6,066 nt of DNA from the NCBI GenBank assembly GCA_016934355.1, contig JAFGTA010000198.1:1-6066 (forward strand), written 5' to 3'. The notes under the pieces are model-generated. The model was not told where the DNA came from, did not search any database, and saw nothing but the letters and a program-made list of their open reading frames with translations. This DNA is from Candidatus Bathyarchaeota archaeon. Lineage in GTDB: Archaea; Thermoproteota; Bathyarchaeia; TCS64. Every line of letters begins with the position of its first letter. Within the stretch, counting starts at the first letter, position 1. The position numbers were made by a program, and so were the translations under genes. This document shows positions 1 through 5,754 of this stretch, piece after piece.

Positions 1-1014
1 ACCCCGTACTTCCTGAGGTTCGCCGCCTGCTTCGGCCAGTTCCTCATCAGCCACGACGCCACCATCAGCTACAGGAACCTACCCATGCGCATCTACGAGA
101 TGACCAGGTACAGCTTCCGCCGCGAGCAGCGCGGAGAGCTCACCGGGCTCCGCAGGCTACGCGCGTTCACCATGCCGGACGTCCACGCCTTCTGCAAGGA
201 CCTTGACCAGGCCCGCAGCGAGTACATGCGCCGGTTCAAGCTCAGCCAGGACGTGCTTGAGGGCATAGGCTTCGAGAGAGGCGACTACGAGCTGGCGGTA
301 AGGATGGTTGAGGACTTCTACAACGAGAACAAGGAGTTCATCAAGGGGCTGGTACAGCAGCACGGGAAGCCCGTACTCGTGGAGATGTGGAAGGAACGGT
401 TCGCCTACTTCATAGTGAAGTGGGACATGAACTTCGTGGACGCTCTGGACAAGGCTTCGGCGTTCTCCACCGACCAGATCGACGTCGAGAACGGGGAACG
501 CTACGACATCAAGTACATGGACGAGGACGGCACCCAGAAACACCCCTACATACTGCACTGCAGCCCAAGCGGCGCCATCGAGCGCGACATCTACGGCATC
601 CTTGAGCGGGAGGCCATGAGGCTCAAGGCCGACAAGGACTACAAGCCCCATCTGCCCCTCTGGTTAGCCCCAACCCAGGTCAGGATAATACCCGTGAGCC
701 ACGAGTACCTGAGCTTCGCCGACGGGGTTCGCGGAAAGTTCGGCAAGGTGCGCGTAGACATCGACAACAGGGACGAGACCGTAGGCAAGAAGATCAGGGA
801 CGCCGAGAAGGAGTGGGTGCCCTACATCATCGTCGTCGGTGAACGCGAGCAGGGGAAGGAGAAGCTGCCCGTGAGGGTGCGCGGAGTGAAGGACTCGCAG
901 GAGATGTCTGTGAAGGAACTGCAGGAGAAGATACACGGCGAGACCGAGGGTAAGCCCTACAGGCCTGTGCCGCTGCCGATCTACCTTCAGGACAGACCCA
1001 AGTTCACCGGATAA
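1..1014 (+). CDS. thrS: Threonyl-tRNA synthetase, archaeal type (5'-truncated by window edge)
   Basis: Charges tRNA-Thr with threonine in the cytoplasm. The frame is open from base 1, so the 337 residues seen are roughly the C-terminal half of a protein that is usually about 600 aa; the start and the N-terminal editing domain lie outside. Class II catalytic-core landmarks are present: the CFGQF segment with the first zinc Cys (fragment residue 10), motif 2 around [11 protein letters not shown] (about 37-47), the second zinc ligand His in TMPDVH (62), and the third zinc ligand His in [11 protein letters not shown] (186), which runs into motif 3. The anticodon-binding domain follows from about residue 217 ([20 protein letters not shown]) to the end. 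Codon third positions are almost all G or C. It ends at a TAA and is followed by a T-rich terminator, so it is probably the last gene of its transcript. Family assignment is very secure. Confidence 0.97.
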   Translation, partial: TPYFLRFAACFGQFLISHDATISYRNLPMRIYEMTRYSFRREQRGELTGLRRLRAFTMPDVHAFCKDLDQARSEYMRRFKLSQDVLEGIGFERGDYELAVRMVEDFYNENKEFIKGLVQQHGKPVLVEMWKERFAYFIVKWDMNFVDALDKASAFSTDQIDVENGERYDIKYMDEDGTQKHPYILHCSPSGAIERDIYGILEREAMRLKADKDYKPHLPLWLAPTQVRIIPVSHEYLSFADGVRGKFGKVRVDIDNRDETVGKKIRDAEKEWVPYIIVVGEREQGKEKLPVRVRGVKDSQEMSVKELQEKIHGETEGKPYRPVPLPIYLQDRPKFTG

Positions 1015-1028
1015 AAGTCCATAGAACA

Positions 1029-1053
1029 ACTTTTTTCATTTTTTCTTTATTAT
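1029..1053 (+). terminator. T-rich archaeal terminator after thrS
   Basis: Fifteen bases after the thrS stop the coding strand carries two runs of six T (1031-1036 and 1039-1044) and a further T-rich tail to about 1050, with no strong stem before it. Archaeal RNA polymerase commonly stops at such T-tracts without a hairpin. It separates thrS from the next gene. Confidence 0.7.
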
Positions 1054-1081
1054 TATACTATCTGAATACACCCAACAGTCA

Positions 1082-1091
1082 CTTATATCTA
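1082..1091 (+). promoter_or_regulatory. Candidate TATA box for the 371-aa orphan gene
   Basis: The sequence CTTATATCTA resembles an archaeal TATA box. With the usual spacing of about 25 bp, transcription would begin near 1110, giving a leader of about 115 nt before the ATG at 1225. A second AT-rich stretch at 1049-1060 could serve instead. No clear BRE is visible, so the assignment is tentative. Confidence 0.4.
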
Positions 1092-1128
1092 AAGGATCTA
1101 GTGACAGCAGTTCATTATCGATTCTTGG

Positions 1129-1201
1129 GGTAGTACCTTCGACGCGTACATAACAGTAACCTACTACCGCCGATGATCGGTGACACTCACACGCGTCGCA
1201 G
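1129..1201 (+). promoter_or_regulatory. Structured leader with interlocking inverted repeats
   Basis: Three complementary pairs lie between the candidate promoter and the start codon. Stem A: GGTAGTA (1129-1135) with TACTACC (1162-1168), 7 bp. Stem B: CGACGCGT (1140-1147) with ACGCGTCG (1191-1198), 8 bp. A small hairpin, CCGA-TGA-TCGG (1170-1180), sits inside the loop of B. A and B interleave, so in RNA they would either form a pseudoknot or exclude one another. Stem B ends 14 nt before the Shine-Dalgarno. Because both arms of B contain the palindrome ACGCGT, the same bases could instead be a pair of operator half-sites in DNA. The pairings are read directly; the regulatory role is inferred, and repeats of this length can arise by chance in about 100 nt. 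Confidence 0.35.
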
Positions 1202-1212
1202 ATGAATTAAAA

Positions 1213-1216
1213 GGAG
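1213..1216 (+). promoter_or_regulatory. Shine-Dalgarno GGAG for the orphan gene
   Basis: GGAG lies 8 nt before the ATG at 1225, in an A-rich context. It fixes this start and shows leadered translation, unlike the apparently leaderless genes elsewhere in the window. Confidence 0.7.
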
Positions 1217-1224
1217 AATGATAA

Positions 1225-2340
1225 ATGTCAGAAAACACCGGGTTCAGCACCGGATTCGACATGGAGCCTGTACCCGAGGTCCCAATGAAGGAGCAACAAG
1301 CCGCAGCTAGGATTTCACTCGAACTCAGGGAGATGGAGCTGAAAAACGCTCAGACAATGAACCAGAAGATCATGCGGATCGGCAGCGGGTTCCAGAGAGA
1401 ACTCCAGTCACTGATAGGGCGAGACAACTTACGCAGGTACAGGTCGACCCAGGAGAAGGCTCGGCAACAGATACGCGCGTCCCACCTGAAGGCCCTCCCC
1501 ACCTACGAGGGAGAAGCCGAGGTAGAGCAGTTGACCGGTAAGCTCGTCAAAGAGTCGAAGAGCCTCCTGAAGGAGCTAAAATTCGATTACGATAAGGTAA
1601 AGCAGCTACGTGCAAAATATGGTAAGGAGCTCAGCGACGTCGTGGCCGAGACGCTGGGCCGTCCCGAGAAGCCGAACTACCTAGTCCCTCCCGAAGACGT
1701 GCCGAAAGAGATACATAACCCGTGGGTCCTGTATGGCCCACCGTACCCAGGCTGGGCATGGGCCTACTGGTGGGGTAAATCCGATGAACCATACTACCCC
1801 ACATTCTACAGGTACCTCAACTCCGCCGCGGGCCAAGTAGGGACATACACGGGCATCAGAGTGAGCGGCGCAGACGACAGCGACTGGGCCTACGTGAGGT
1901 ACCGCACCGCAGTCCGCTTCTGGTACAGGCTCCCCCAGGCCGGCATGGTCGATCTCTGGATAAAGATGCAGAACATCAACACATGCCACTCAGGTAGGCT
2001 GGACGACGAGTTCGGCTGGTCAGACGCGAACTGTGATCAAGAAAGCCATACCTACCTACAGGTGATAAACCCAGGGCCGGGGCCGCTCCGAAAAGGAACG
2101 ATCCTAGACTACAGGCGAACCGGCACCGATGCCTACTGGAACCGCTGCCCTTGGCACGCCGGCCATGAGAGATGGTCTCACCTCTACTCGTCAGACGCCT
2201 ATCCAGCGAATACCTGGGTGCTAATCGAAGCGGGGACGGAAGAGTGGAACCATTTCTGGAGCAACGACGTGACCGTCAGCAGCTACATGACGATGAGATG
2301 GTTCCTCAAGAACATATACGTGCGTTCCACCGGCGAGTAA
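1225..2340 (+). CDS. Uncharacterised 371-aa protein, coiled-coil N-terminus plus Trp/Tyr-rich C-terminal domain
   Basis: I do not recognise a characterised family. The ATG start is supported by GGAG 8 nt upstream. Residues 1-20 look disordered; about 20-145 are charged and helix-forming (rich in E, K, Q, L, R), consistent with a coiled coil. After a Pro-rich linker (about 147-172, ending NPWVLYGPPYPGW) comes a domain with 16 Trp between residues 160 and 371 and many Tyr, with alternating patterns suggesting a beta-sandwich or lectin-like fold (SGADDSDWAYV, 214-224; YRTAVRFWY, 226-234). Cys 254, 270 and 308 and His 255, 275, 311, 314 and 319 could form a metal site or disulfides. No signal peptide or membrane segment is visible. 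The gene stands alone between T-run terminators and uses far more A/T-ending codons than thrS, suggesting recent acquisition or different selection. A binding or structural role (carbohydrate, surface, particle cargo) is only a guess. Confidence 0.9.
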   Translation: MSENTGFSTGFDMEPVPEVPMKEQQAAARISLELREMELKNAQTMNQKIMRIGSGFQRELQSLIGRDNLRRYRSTQEKARQQIRASHLKALPTYEGEAEVEQLTGKLVKESKSLLKELKFDYDKVKQLRAKYGKELSDVVAETLGRPEKPNYLVPPEDVPKEIHNPWVLYGPPYPGWAWAYWWGKSDEPYYPTFYRYLNSAAGQVGTYTGIRVSGADDSDWAYVRYRTAVRFWYRLPQAGMVDLWIKMQNINTCHSGRLDDEFGWSDANCDQESHTYLQVINPGPGPLRKGTILDYRRTGTDAYWNRCPWHAGHERWSHLYSSDAYPANTWVLIEAGTEEWNHFWSNDVTVSSYMTMRWFLKNIYVRSTGE

Positions 2341-2377
2341 AAAACACGAAACACCGAGCCCCTTTTTTATTATTGTT
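2339..2377. terminator. Possible bidirectional terminator between convergent genes
   Basis: On the + strand, T6 at 2363-2368 followed by an AT-rich tail closes the orphan gene. On the - strand, the A6 at 2339-2344 reads as T6 and could stop transcription from the small zinc-finger gene whose stop is at 2414. No convincing hairpin is seen on either strand. Confidence 0.5.
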
Positions 2378-2413
2378 TCAGGCATCGGATGACCAGTAAA
2401 CTTAGAGGCGGCT

Positions 2414-2623
2414 TCAAGCGACTCCGTGACGCCACTTCTCTATCTGGGCGTCCTTCTTGTTGCCCTTCTTATACTCCTTGTAGTGCTCCTTGCAGAGGTA
2501 TGCGCGCCTTGTTGCCTCCACGTCGAGGCCCGCGGTCTTCGCCTTAGCAACGTTTATCGACCTAACCGCGTCCTCGCTACACCCCTTTACGCTGCACTTC
2601 TCGCCCTTGTCGACCCTGCCCAA
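2414..2623 (-). CDS. Small zinc-finger-like protein, 69 aa, conserved archaeal hypothetical
   Basis: A basic protein with two candidate metal-binding knuckles: Cys10 and Cys15 (KCSVKGC) and Cys44 with His47 (YLCKEHYKEYKK), i.e. C-x4-C-x28-C-x2-H, expected to bind one zinc in a treble-clef or zinc-ribbon-like fold. The Lys-rich C-terminus suggests nucleic acid or ribosome contact, which is inference. From memory, similar small proteins with the YLCKxHYKE signature are conserved in Thaumarchaeota-like genomes, function unknown. The start is TTG at 2623: an in-frame stop lies three codons upstream, no ATG or GTG occurs inside the frame, and GTGATC, complementary to the 16S 3' end, lies 4 nt before it. 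It is transcribed divergently from the SelB-like gene. The hydrophobic reading of the opposite strand here is a shadow. Confidence 0.85.
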   Translation of the reverse strand: MGRVDKGEKCSVKGCSEDAVRSINVAKAKTAGLDVEATRRAYLCKEHYKEYKKGNKKDAQIEKWRHGVA

Positions 2624-2627
2624 AGCT

Positions 2628-2633
2628 GATCAC
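2628..2633 (-). promoter_or_regulatory. Shine-Dalgarno GTGATC deciding a TTG start
   Basis: Read on the - strand, GTGATC is an exact six-base match to the 3' part of the canonical GGAGGTGATC complement of the 16S tail, and sits 4 nt before the TTG. It is the main support for this non-ATG start. Confidence 0.5.
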
Positions 2634-2655
2634 TATGTTAACCCCGGGACCCTCT

Positions 2656-2663
2656 GTATAAAC
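2656..2663 (-). promoter_or_regulatory. TATA box for the small zinc-finger gene
   Basis: On the - strand this reads GTTTATAC, a good archaeal TATA element. It lies about 37 nt before the TTG at 2623, predicting a short leader of around 10 nt, just enough to hold the GTGATC motif. It is about 30 bp from the oppositely directed TATA box at 2690. Confidence 0.55.
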
Positions 2664-2689
2664 CCTGTTGCCCCCCAGGGTAGAAACCC

Positions 2690-2697
2690 GTATAAGC
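2690..2697 (+). promoter_or_regulatory. TATA box for the SelB-like gene
   Basis: GTATAAGC lies with its TATA start 30 nt before the ATG at 2721, so transcription would begin at or within a few bases of the start codon. This predicts a leaderless mRNA and supports 2721, not an upstream ATG, as the true start. Confidence 0.55.
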
Positions 2698-2720
2698 CAC
2701 GCCTCTGTCCAGTCGATGTC

Positions 2721-3662
2721 ATGCCCAACATCAACGTCGCGGTGCTAGGCAGCGTCGGGTACTCCAGGGAGCTCGGCAAGAAGGGGACGGAGTCAGACGT
2801 CACCCTATACAACATGAAGAAGGGCGACCACACCGTCACAATCATAGAGCCCAGCAGGTACCCAGAGAAGCTGCAGAGCCTATACTACGCTGCGGGTTTC
2901 GCCGACACGGCTATACTGATCGTTGATCGCTTGGACGCCGCTTTCGGAGAGACCGTGCTCACGCTGGACAGCCTCGGCGTCAAGAAGGGCGTCATAATAC
3001 CCCGGAACTACATCACAGAGGACCAGATCAAGCGGTTCACAAAGGGAACCACTGTAGACGGCTACGGCTTCATGGAGGACGACCTCCCGAAGCTCAGGGA
3101 GCGACTCATATCTGGGGCAGAGAAGGCCCAGCGAGGCCCACCAGCCGAGACCGGCGCCGTCGTCGTAGACCACTTCTTCAACGTACGAGGCGTAGGCACC
3201 GTCGCCCTAGGCATAGTGAAGCAGGGCCAGATCCACAGACACGACAGGCTCTACGCGCTCCCTACCACCAAGGAGGGGCAACTACGCTCCATCCAGAAGC
3301 ACGACGACGACTTCGAGACCGCCGAGACAGGCGACAGAGTCGGGCTCGCCCTGAAGACGCTGAGAGTAGAGGACCTGAGCAGGGGTCACGTCCTCGCCAG
3401 CGACCGCTCGCTGGCTCTGACCGACGTCGTTGAGGGGGAGCTGAGGCTCGTGAAGTACTGGGTCAACAAGGTGCGGCCCAACACTGTGGTCCACCTAGGG
3501 CACTGGATGCAGTTCAACGCCGCCAAGGTCACCGAGGTAGAGGACAGGAAAGTCAGGATAGAGCTTGAGAAGCCCCTCGTCCACCCCCGCGGCTCCACCG
3601 CAGTGGTCCACGACCTGAACGGAGGCAACCTCCGAGTCATGGGCACGATAAAGCTGCCCTAG
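2721..3662 (+). CDS. Archaeal SelB/EF-Tu-like protein with degenerate GTPase domain (aSelBL type)
   Basis: A 313-aa protein with the EF-Tu/SelB domain order. Residues 1-135 are a G-like domain: beta-strands are recognisable (INVAVLG, TVTIIEP, TAILIVD, KGVIIP), but the nucleotide-binding motifs are gone. The P-loop position reads GSVGYSRELGKKG (10-22), the DxPGH position reads EPSRYP (43-48), and the NKxD position reads PRNY (94-97). Residues about 143-228 form a well-preserved domain 2 (FNVRGVGTVALGIVKQGQI; ETGDRVGLALK), and 229-313 form domain 3. SelB domain 4, the SECIS reader, is absent. This matches aSelBL, a described archaeal family of SelB-like paralogues lacking GTPase signatures, whose role is unknown. 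The frame is open upstream to 2490, but that extension overlaps the opposite-strand zinc-finger gene and has no family similarity; a TATA box 30 nt upstream supports 2721. The stop lies 4 bp from that of the convergent MetE-like gene. Confidence 0.9.
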   Translation: MPNINVAVLGSVGYSRELGKKGTESDVTLYNMKKGDHTVTIIEPSRYPEKLQSLYYAAGFADTAILIVDRLDAAFGETVLTLDSLGVKKGVIIPRNYITEDQIKRFTKGTTVDGYGFMEDDLPKLRERLISGAEKAQRGPPAETGAVVVDHFFNVRGVGTVALGIVKQGQIHRHDRLYALPTTKEGQLRSIQKHDDDFETAETGDRVGLALKTLRVEDLSRGHVLASDRSLALTDVVEGELRLVKYWVNKVRPNTVVHLGHWMQFNAAKVTEVEDRKVRIELEKPLVHPRGSTAVVHDLNGGNLRVMGTIKLP

Positions 3663-3666
3663 ACGG

Positions 3667-4785
3667 TCAGCCCTCGGAGGCTCTACCGGCGGCCTCTGTT
3701 ACTCTCCTGAGGCACTCCATCGCCGTCTCGTAGCTGGGGAAGCTGTTGAGCCCACACTCGGGGGCGACGTAGCGCACCCGGTCGGCTCCGAAGAAACCGA
3801 TGATCCTGTCGAGACGCTTAGCCATTAATGTGGAGTCCTCCAGGTAAGTGAAGGGATCGAGCAGCCCCTTCTTGATACCGGTCCAAGTCTCCCCTATCTT
3901 CTCGGGCATGTTTCCCTTGAAGCCCTCCGCCGCGAAATGTGCGTGTATGAGGTTATCATACTGAGTCACCGCCACGGCGGCCCAAAGAGTCTTATCCGTC
4001 TCCTCCAGACGCCGCCGCGTGGACTCGGCCTCGTAGAGGGGGTCACCCACATGGCTGGCGACGGTGTCTAGGTGCTCCACCTCCCAGAACAGGTTCTCCG
4101 ACGTGTTGTGTAGGTGGATGCTCGTGTCGGCGCCGCGGCTGGACGCCACCGAGTACACATGCTCCCACGCCCTGCGGAGGGCTTCCCTGCCCTCGGAGCC
4201 GTAGTCCAGCAACGGGTCGTTTAGGAACCCCAGCACGGGCTCGTCGACACAGACGTGGGCGGTCTCGGAGCGCCTGGTCCTGAATAGAGACCTGTCGAGG
4301 ATGTCGCCGATGGCCTCACCGAGCTCCCTGAACAGCGTAGGCGTCTTACCCTGGAAGAATGAAGCCAGCGTATAGGGCCCGGTGACGCAGACCTTCACGC
4401 CTACGCGGTCCCGCCCGCTCTCGTCCCTGACCCGTGAGGACTCCCGTTTGAGTACGTCCACCTCCGGGATGGAGGCTCCCTGCCTCGCCTTCACGGTGCC
4501 TACCGCCGCGAGTCCGCCGTTGGCCTTCTCGAACCCCTCCATGAGGCTGAAGTACATCTCGTTCATGTCCCTGAACTGGGGGTAGTTGGGGACCTCGACG
4601 CCCGCTTTGAGCTTGTCCACGAAGGCTGAGACCACCTCGTCGCGGAACCCGTTGTAGTCGTCAACCGCGAAGCCCAGCAACCGGAGCAGCGTGCCGCTCC
4701 TCGTGGCGCCGGCTTCTATGACTTCCATCTGCGTCCTCGCCGGTAGGCTGCCAACGTCGGAGGTGCTCAAGGGGTTCACATCCAT
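3667..4785 (-). CDS. MetE-core-like methyltransferase family protein (cobalamin-independent methionine synthase homologue, divergent)
   Basis: This 372-aa protein has the length and order of the C-terminal catalytic barrel of MetE without the N-terminal half. Seen: an N-terminal STSDVGSLP (7-15) like the TTxGSfP opening of the family, VTGPYTLASFF (134-144), VDEPVLGF (180-187), IHLHNTSE (223-230) at the first zinc-ligand position, EAEST (252-256) where the Glu ligand is expected, and APECGLNSFP (341-350) with the distal Cys ligand. The canonical H-x-C is H-N-T here (His226, Thr228), so one zinc ligand is missing unless the neighbouring His224 substitutes. Core MetE proteins in archaea are thought to make methionine from homocysteine using a methylated corrinoid protein or another donor; whether this divergent one does so is uncertain. 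It could be a related thiol methyltransferase. ATG start; TATA-like element about 26 nt upstream implies a leaderless transcript. Confidence 0.85.
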   Translation of the reverse strand: MDVNPLSTSDVGSLPARTQMEVIEAGATRSGTLLRLLGFAVDDYNGFRDEVVSAFVDKLKAGVEVPNYPQFRDMNEMYFSLMEGFEKANGGLAAVGTVKARQGASIPEVDVLKRESSRVRDESGRDRVGVKVCVTGPYTLASFFQGKTPTLFRELGEAIGDILDRSLFRTRRSETAHVCVDEPVLGFLNDPLLDYGSEGREALRRAWEHVYSVASSRGADTSIHLHNTSENLFWEVEHLDTVASHVGDPLYEAESTRRRLEETDKTLWAAVAVTQYDNLIHAHFAAEGFKGNMPEKIGETWTGIKKGLLDPFTYLEDSTLMAKRLDRIIGFFGADRVRYVAPECGLNSFPSYETAMECLRRVTEAAGRASEG

Positions 4786-4804
4786 GCCTTCCGCGTCTAC
4801 ACTC

Positions 4805-4814
4805 TAATAAATAT
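4805..4814 (-). promoter_or_regulatory. TATA box for the MetE-like gene
   Basis: On the - strand this reads ATATTTATTA, the most AT-rich patch of the 4786-4935 divergent region. The TTTATTA element begins 26 nt before the ATG at 4785, predicting a start of transcription at or near the start codon. GGAAGG abuts the ATG too closely to act as a Shine-Dalgarno. Confidence 0.5.
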
Positions 4815-4893
4815 TCCTTAGTTACATCCAGAACAGCTTTTTGATGCACCACGAGAATAAGGTTAGAGCCTCAGGCAGCGGGCGAACGCAGAG

Positions 4894-4910
4894 CTTTTAC
4901 ATCGTATACC
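4894..4910 (+). promoter_or_regulatory. Candidate promoter for dtdA
   Basis: Two overlapping possibilities are seen. TTTTACA (4895-4901) begins 26 nt before the GTG at 4921, and GTATACC (4904-4910) has its TATA start 31 nt before the ATG at 4936. Each would give a near-leaderless transcript for its own start codon, so this region alone does not settle the dtdA start. Confidence 0.4.
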
Positions 4911-4935
4911 CGCGTATTCCGTGAAAGGTGTCTCC

Positions 4936-5754
4936 ATGGGAAACCCCGCCATAACGCTGTCGCTGTCCGACCCAGCCGGCCAAACCATGCTCGACATACT
5001 GAGGGAGAAAGGCTTCGAGGAAACAGGTGAGAAAGGCGTGCTCACCATGGAGCGGGTACACCTCTTGGCGATAGAGCCGCTTGTGGTGCCCGACGAGAGA
5101 TACAAGGTGCCCAGCGAGCCCACCCCCTACCCAGCGGACTACGACCTCCTCGCCGAGACCTACGACATAGACTACATCGTCGTCGCGAGCAGGCACTGGG
5201 CGCAGAGCGGGAAGCCCAGCCTCACGGTGCACCCCACGGGCAACTTCGGGAAAGCCATGTACGGCGGCAGGAACCGCGAGCTACAGCGTACGGCACCCAA
5301 CCCCATGAGAGACATTTACCTCAGGCTACTGGAGGACCCGCCTGAGATGTACCAGGTGAGCCTCGAAGCCACCCACCACAGCCCCACCCAGTTCGACGTG
5401 CCCATGTTCTTCGCCGAGGTGGGGAGCCGGGAAGCCCAGTGGAGGGACGAAGCCGCGTGCACCTACCTCGTTGAAGCCATCCTCGGAGGCATAGAGGACA
5501 GAGGCGAAGCCCCAGTCGCCCTCGGGTTCGGCGGCGGACACTACTGCCCCACCTTCTCAGCAAAGATGATAGACTACGCCTTCGGCCACATGGCAGCCAA
5601 GTACGCGCTGCCTCTGCTCAGCGACGAGATGGTGATACAGATGGCTGAGAAGAGCGGAGGCGTAGAAGGCGCTGTGCTGGACAAGGGGCTCAAGGGGCAC
5701 GAGAGGAGAAAGATAGAGGCTATTCTCACTAAGATTGACGTCCCAGCGCTCTAG
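4936..5754 (+). CDS. dtdA: D-aminoacyl-tRNA deacylase, DtdA/GEK1 (DTD2) family
   Basis: Hydrolyses the ester bond of D-aminoacyl-tRNAs, recycling tRNA and keeping D-amino acids out of translation; the archaeal/plant DTD2 family also clears aldehyde-modified D-aminoacyl-tRNAs. All family hallmarks are visible in the 272 aa: SLSDPAGQTM near the N-terminus, ASRHWAQSGKPSLTVHPTGN in the first third, LEATHHSPTQFDVP followed by FFAEVGSREAQW in the centre, and GFGGGHYCPTF in the last third, then GHMAAKYALP. The length is normal. I chose the ATG because GGTG lies 5 nt before it and MGNPAITLSLSDP already gives a complete first strand; a GTG at 4921, adding five residues, is the alternative. It is divergent from the MetE-like gene. 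Its stop codon directly abuts that of the convergent SWIM-like gene. Confidence 0.95.
   Translation: MGNPAITLSLSDPAGQTMLDILREKGFEETGEKGVLTMERVHLLAIEPLVVPDERYKVPSEPTPYPADYDLLAETYDIDYIVVASRHWAQSGKPSLTVHPTGNFGKAMYGGRNRELQRTAPNPMRDIYLRLLEDPPEMYQVSLEATHHSPTQFDVPMFFAEVGSREAQWRDEAACTYLVEAILGGIEDRGEAPVALGFGGGHYCPTFSAKMIDYAFGHMAAKYALPLLSDEMVIQMAEKSGGVEGAVLDKGLKGHERRKIEAILTKIDVPAL

Noticed and set aside
157..651. Long - strand open frame (164 codons) inside thrS.
   Set aside because: Typical shadow of a GC3-rich gene; its composition (Val/Leu/His-rich, no motif) mirrors the thrS codons, and thrS is unmistakable on the + strand.
664..1029. 121-codon - strand frame beginning in the thrS terminator region.
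   Set aside because: Antisense to the ThrRS anticodon-binding domain, with no recognisable motif or supporting promoter.
1015..1224. Search for a tRNA, small RNA gene or insertion-sequence end in the longest gene-free region.
   Set aside because: No cloverleaf, no terminal inverted repeats with flanking duplications and no transposase remnant were seen; only the terminator, TATA-like box, paired repeats and Shine-Dalgarno can be supported.
2172..2399. + strand 75-codon frame overlapping the end of the orphan gene and running into its terminator.
   Set aside because: Alternative frame of the orphan gene; it reads across the T-run and lacks a ribosome binding site.
2426..2629. 67-aa + strand frame with a very hydrophobic, membrane-like N-terminus.
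   Set aside because: It is the antisense of the Lys/Glu-rich zinc-finger gene, whose codons read as Leu/Val/Phe on the other strand; there is no ribosome binding site and the Cys/His motif is on the - strand.
2490..2720. Upstream in-frame extension of the SelB-like gene (77 extra residues from an ATG at 2490).
   Set aside because: It overlaps the opposite-strand zinc-finger gene, contains that gene's promoter region, has no family similarity, and a TATA box 30 nt before 2721 explains the shorter start.
4661..4852. Short - strand frame across the MetE-like start and its promoter.
   Set aside because: It overlaps the MetE-like gene in another frame and would be translated from upstream of the predicted transcription start.
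4868..4876. GCCT-C-AGGC inverted repeat in the MetE-like/dtdA intergenic region, considered as an operator.
   Set aside because: Only 4 bp per arm with a single-base spacer; too short to distinguish from chance.
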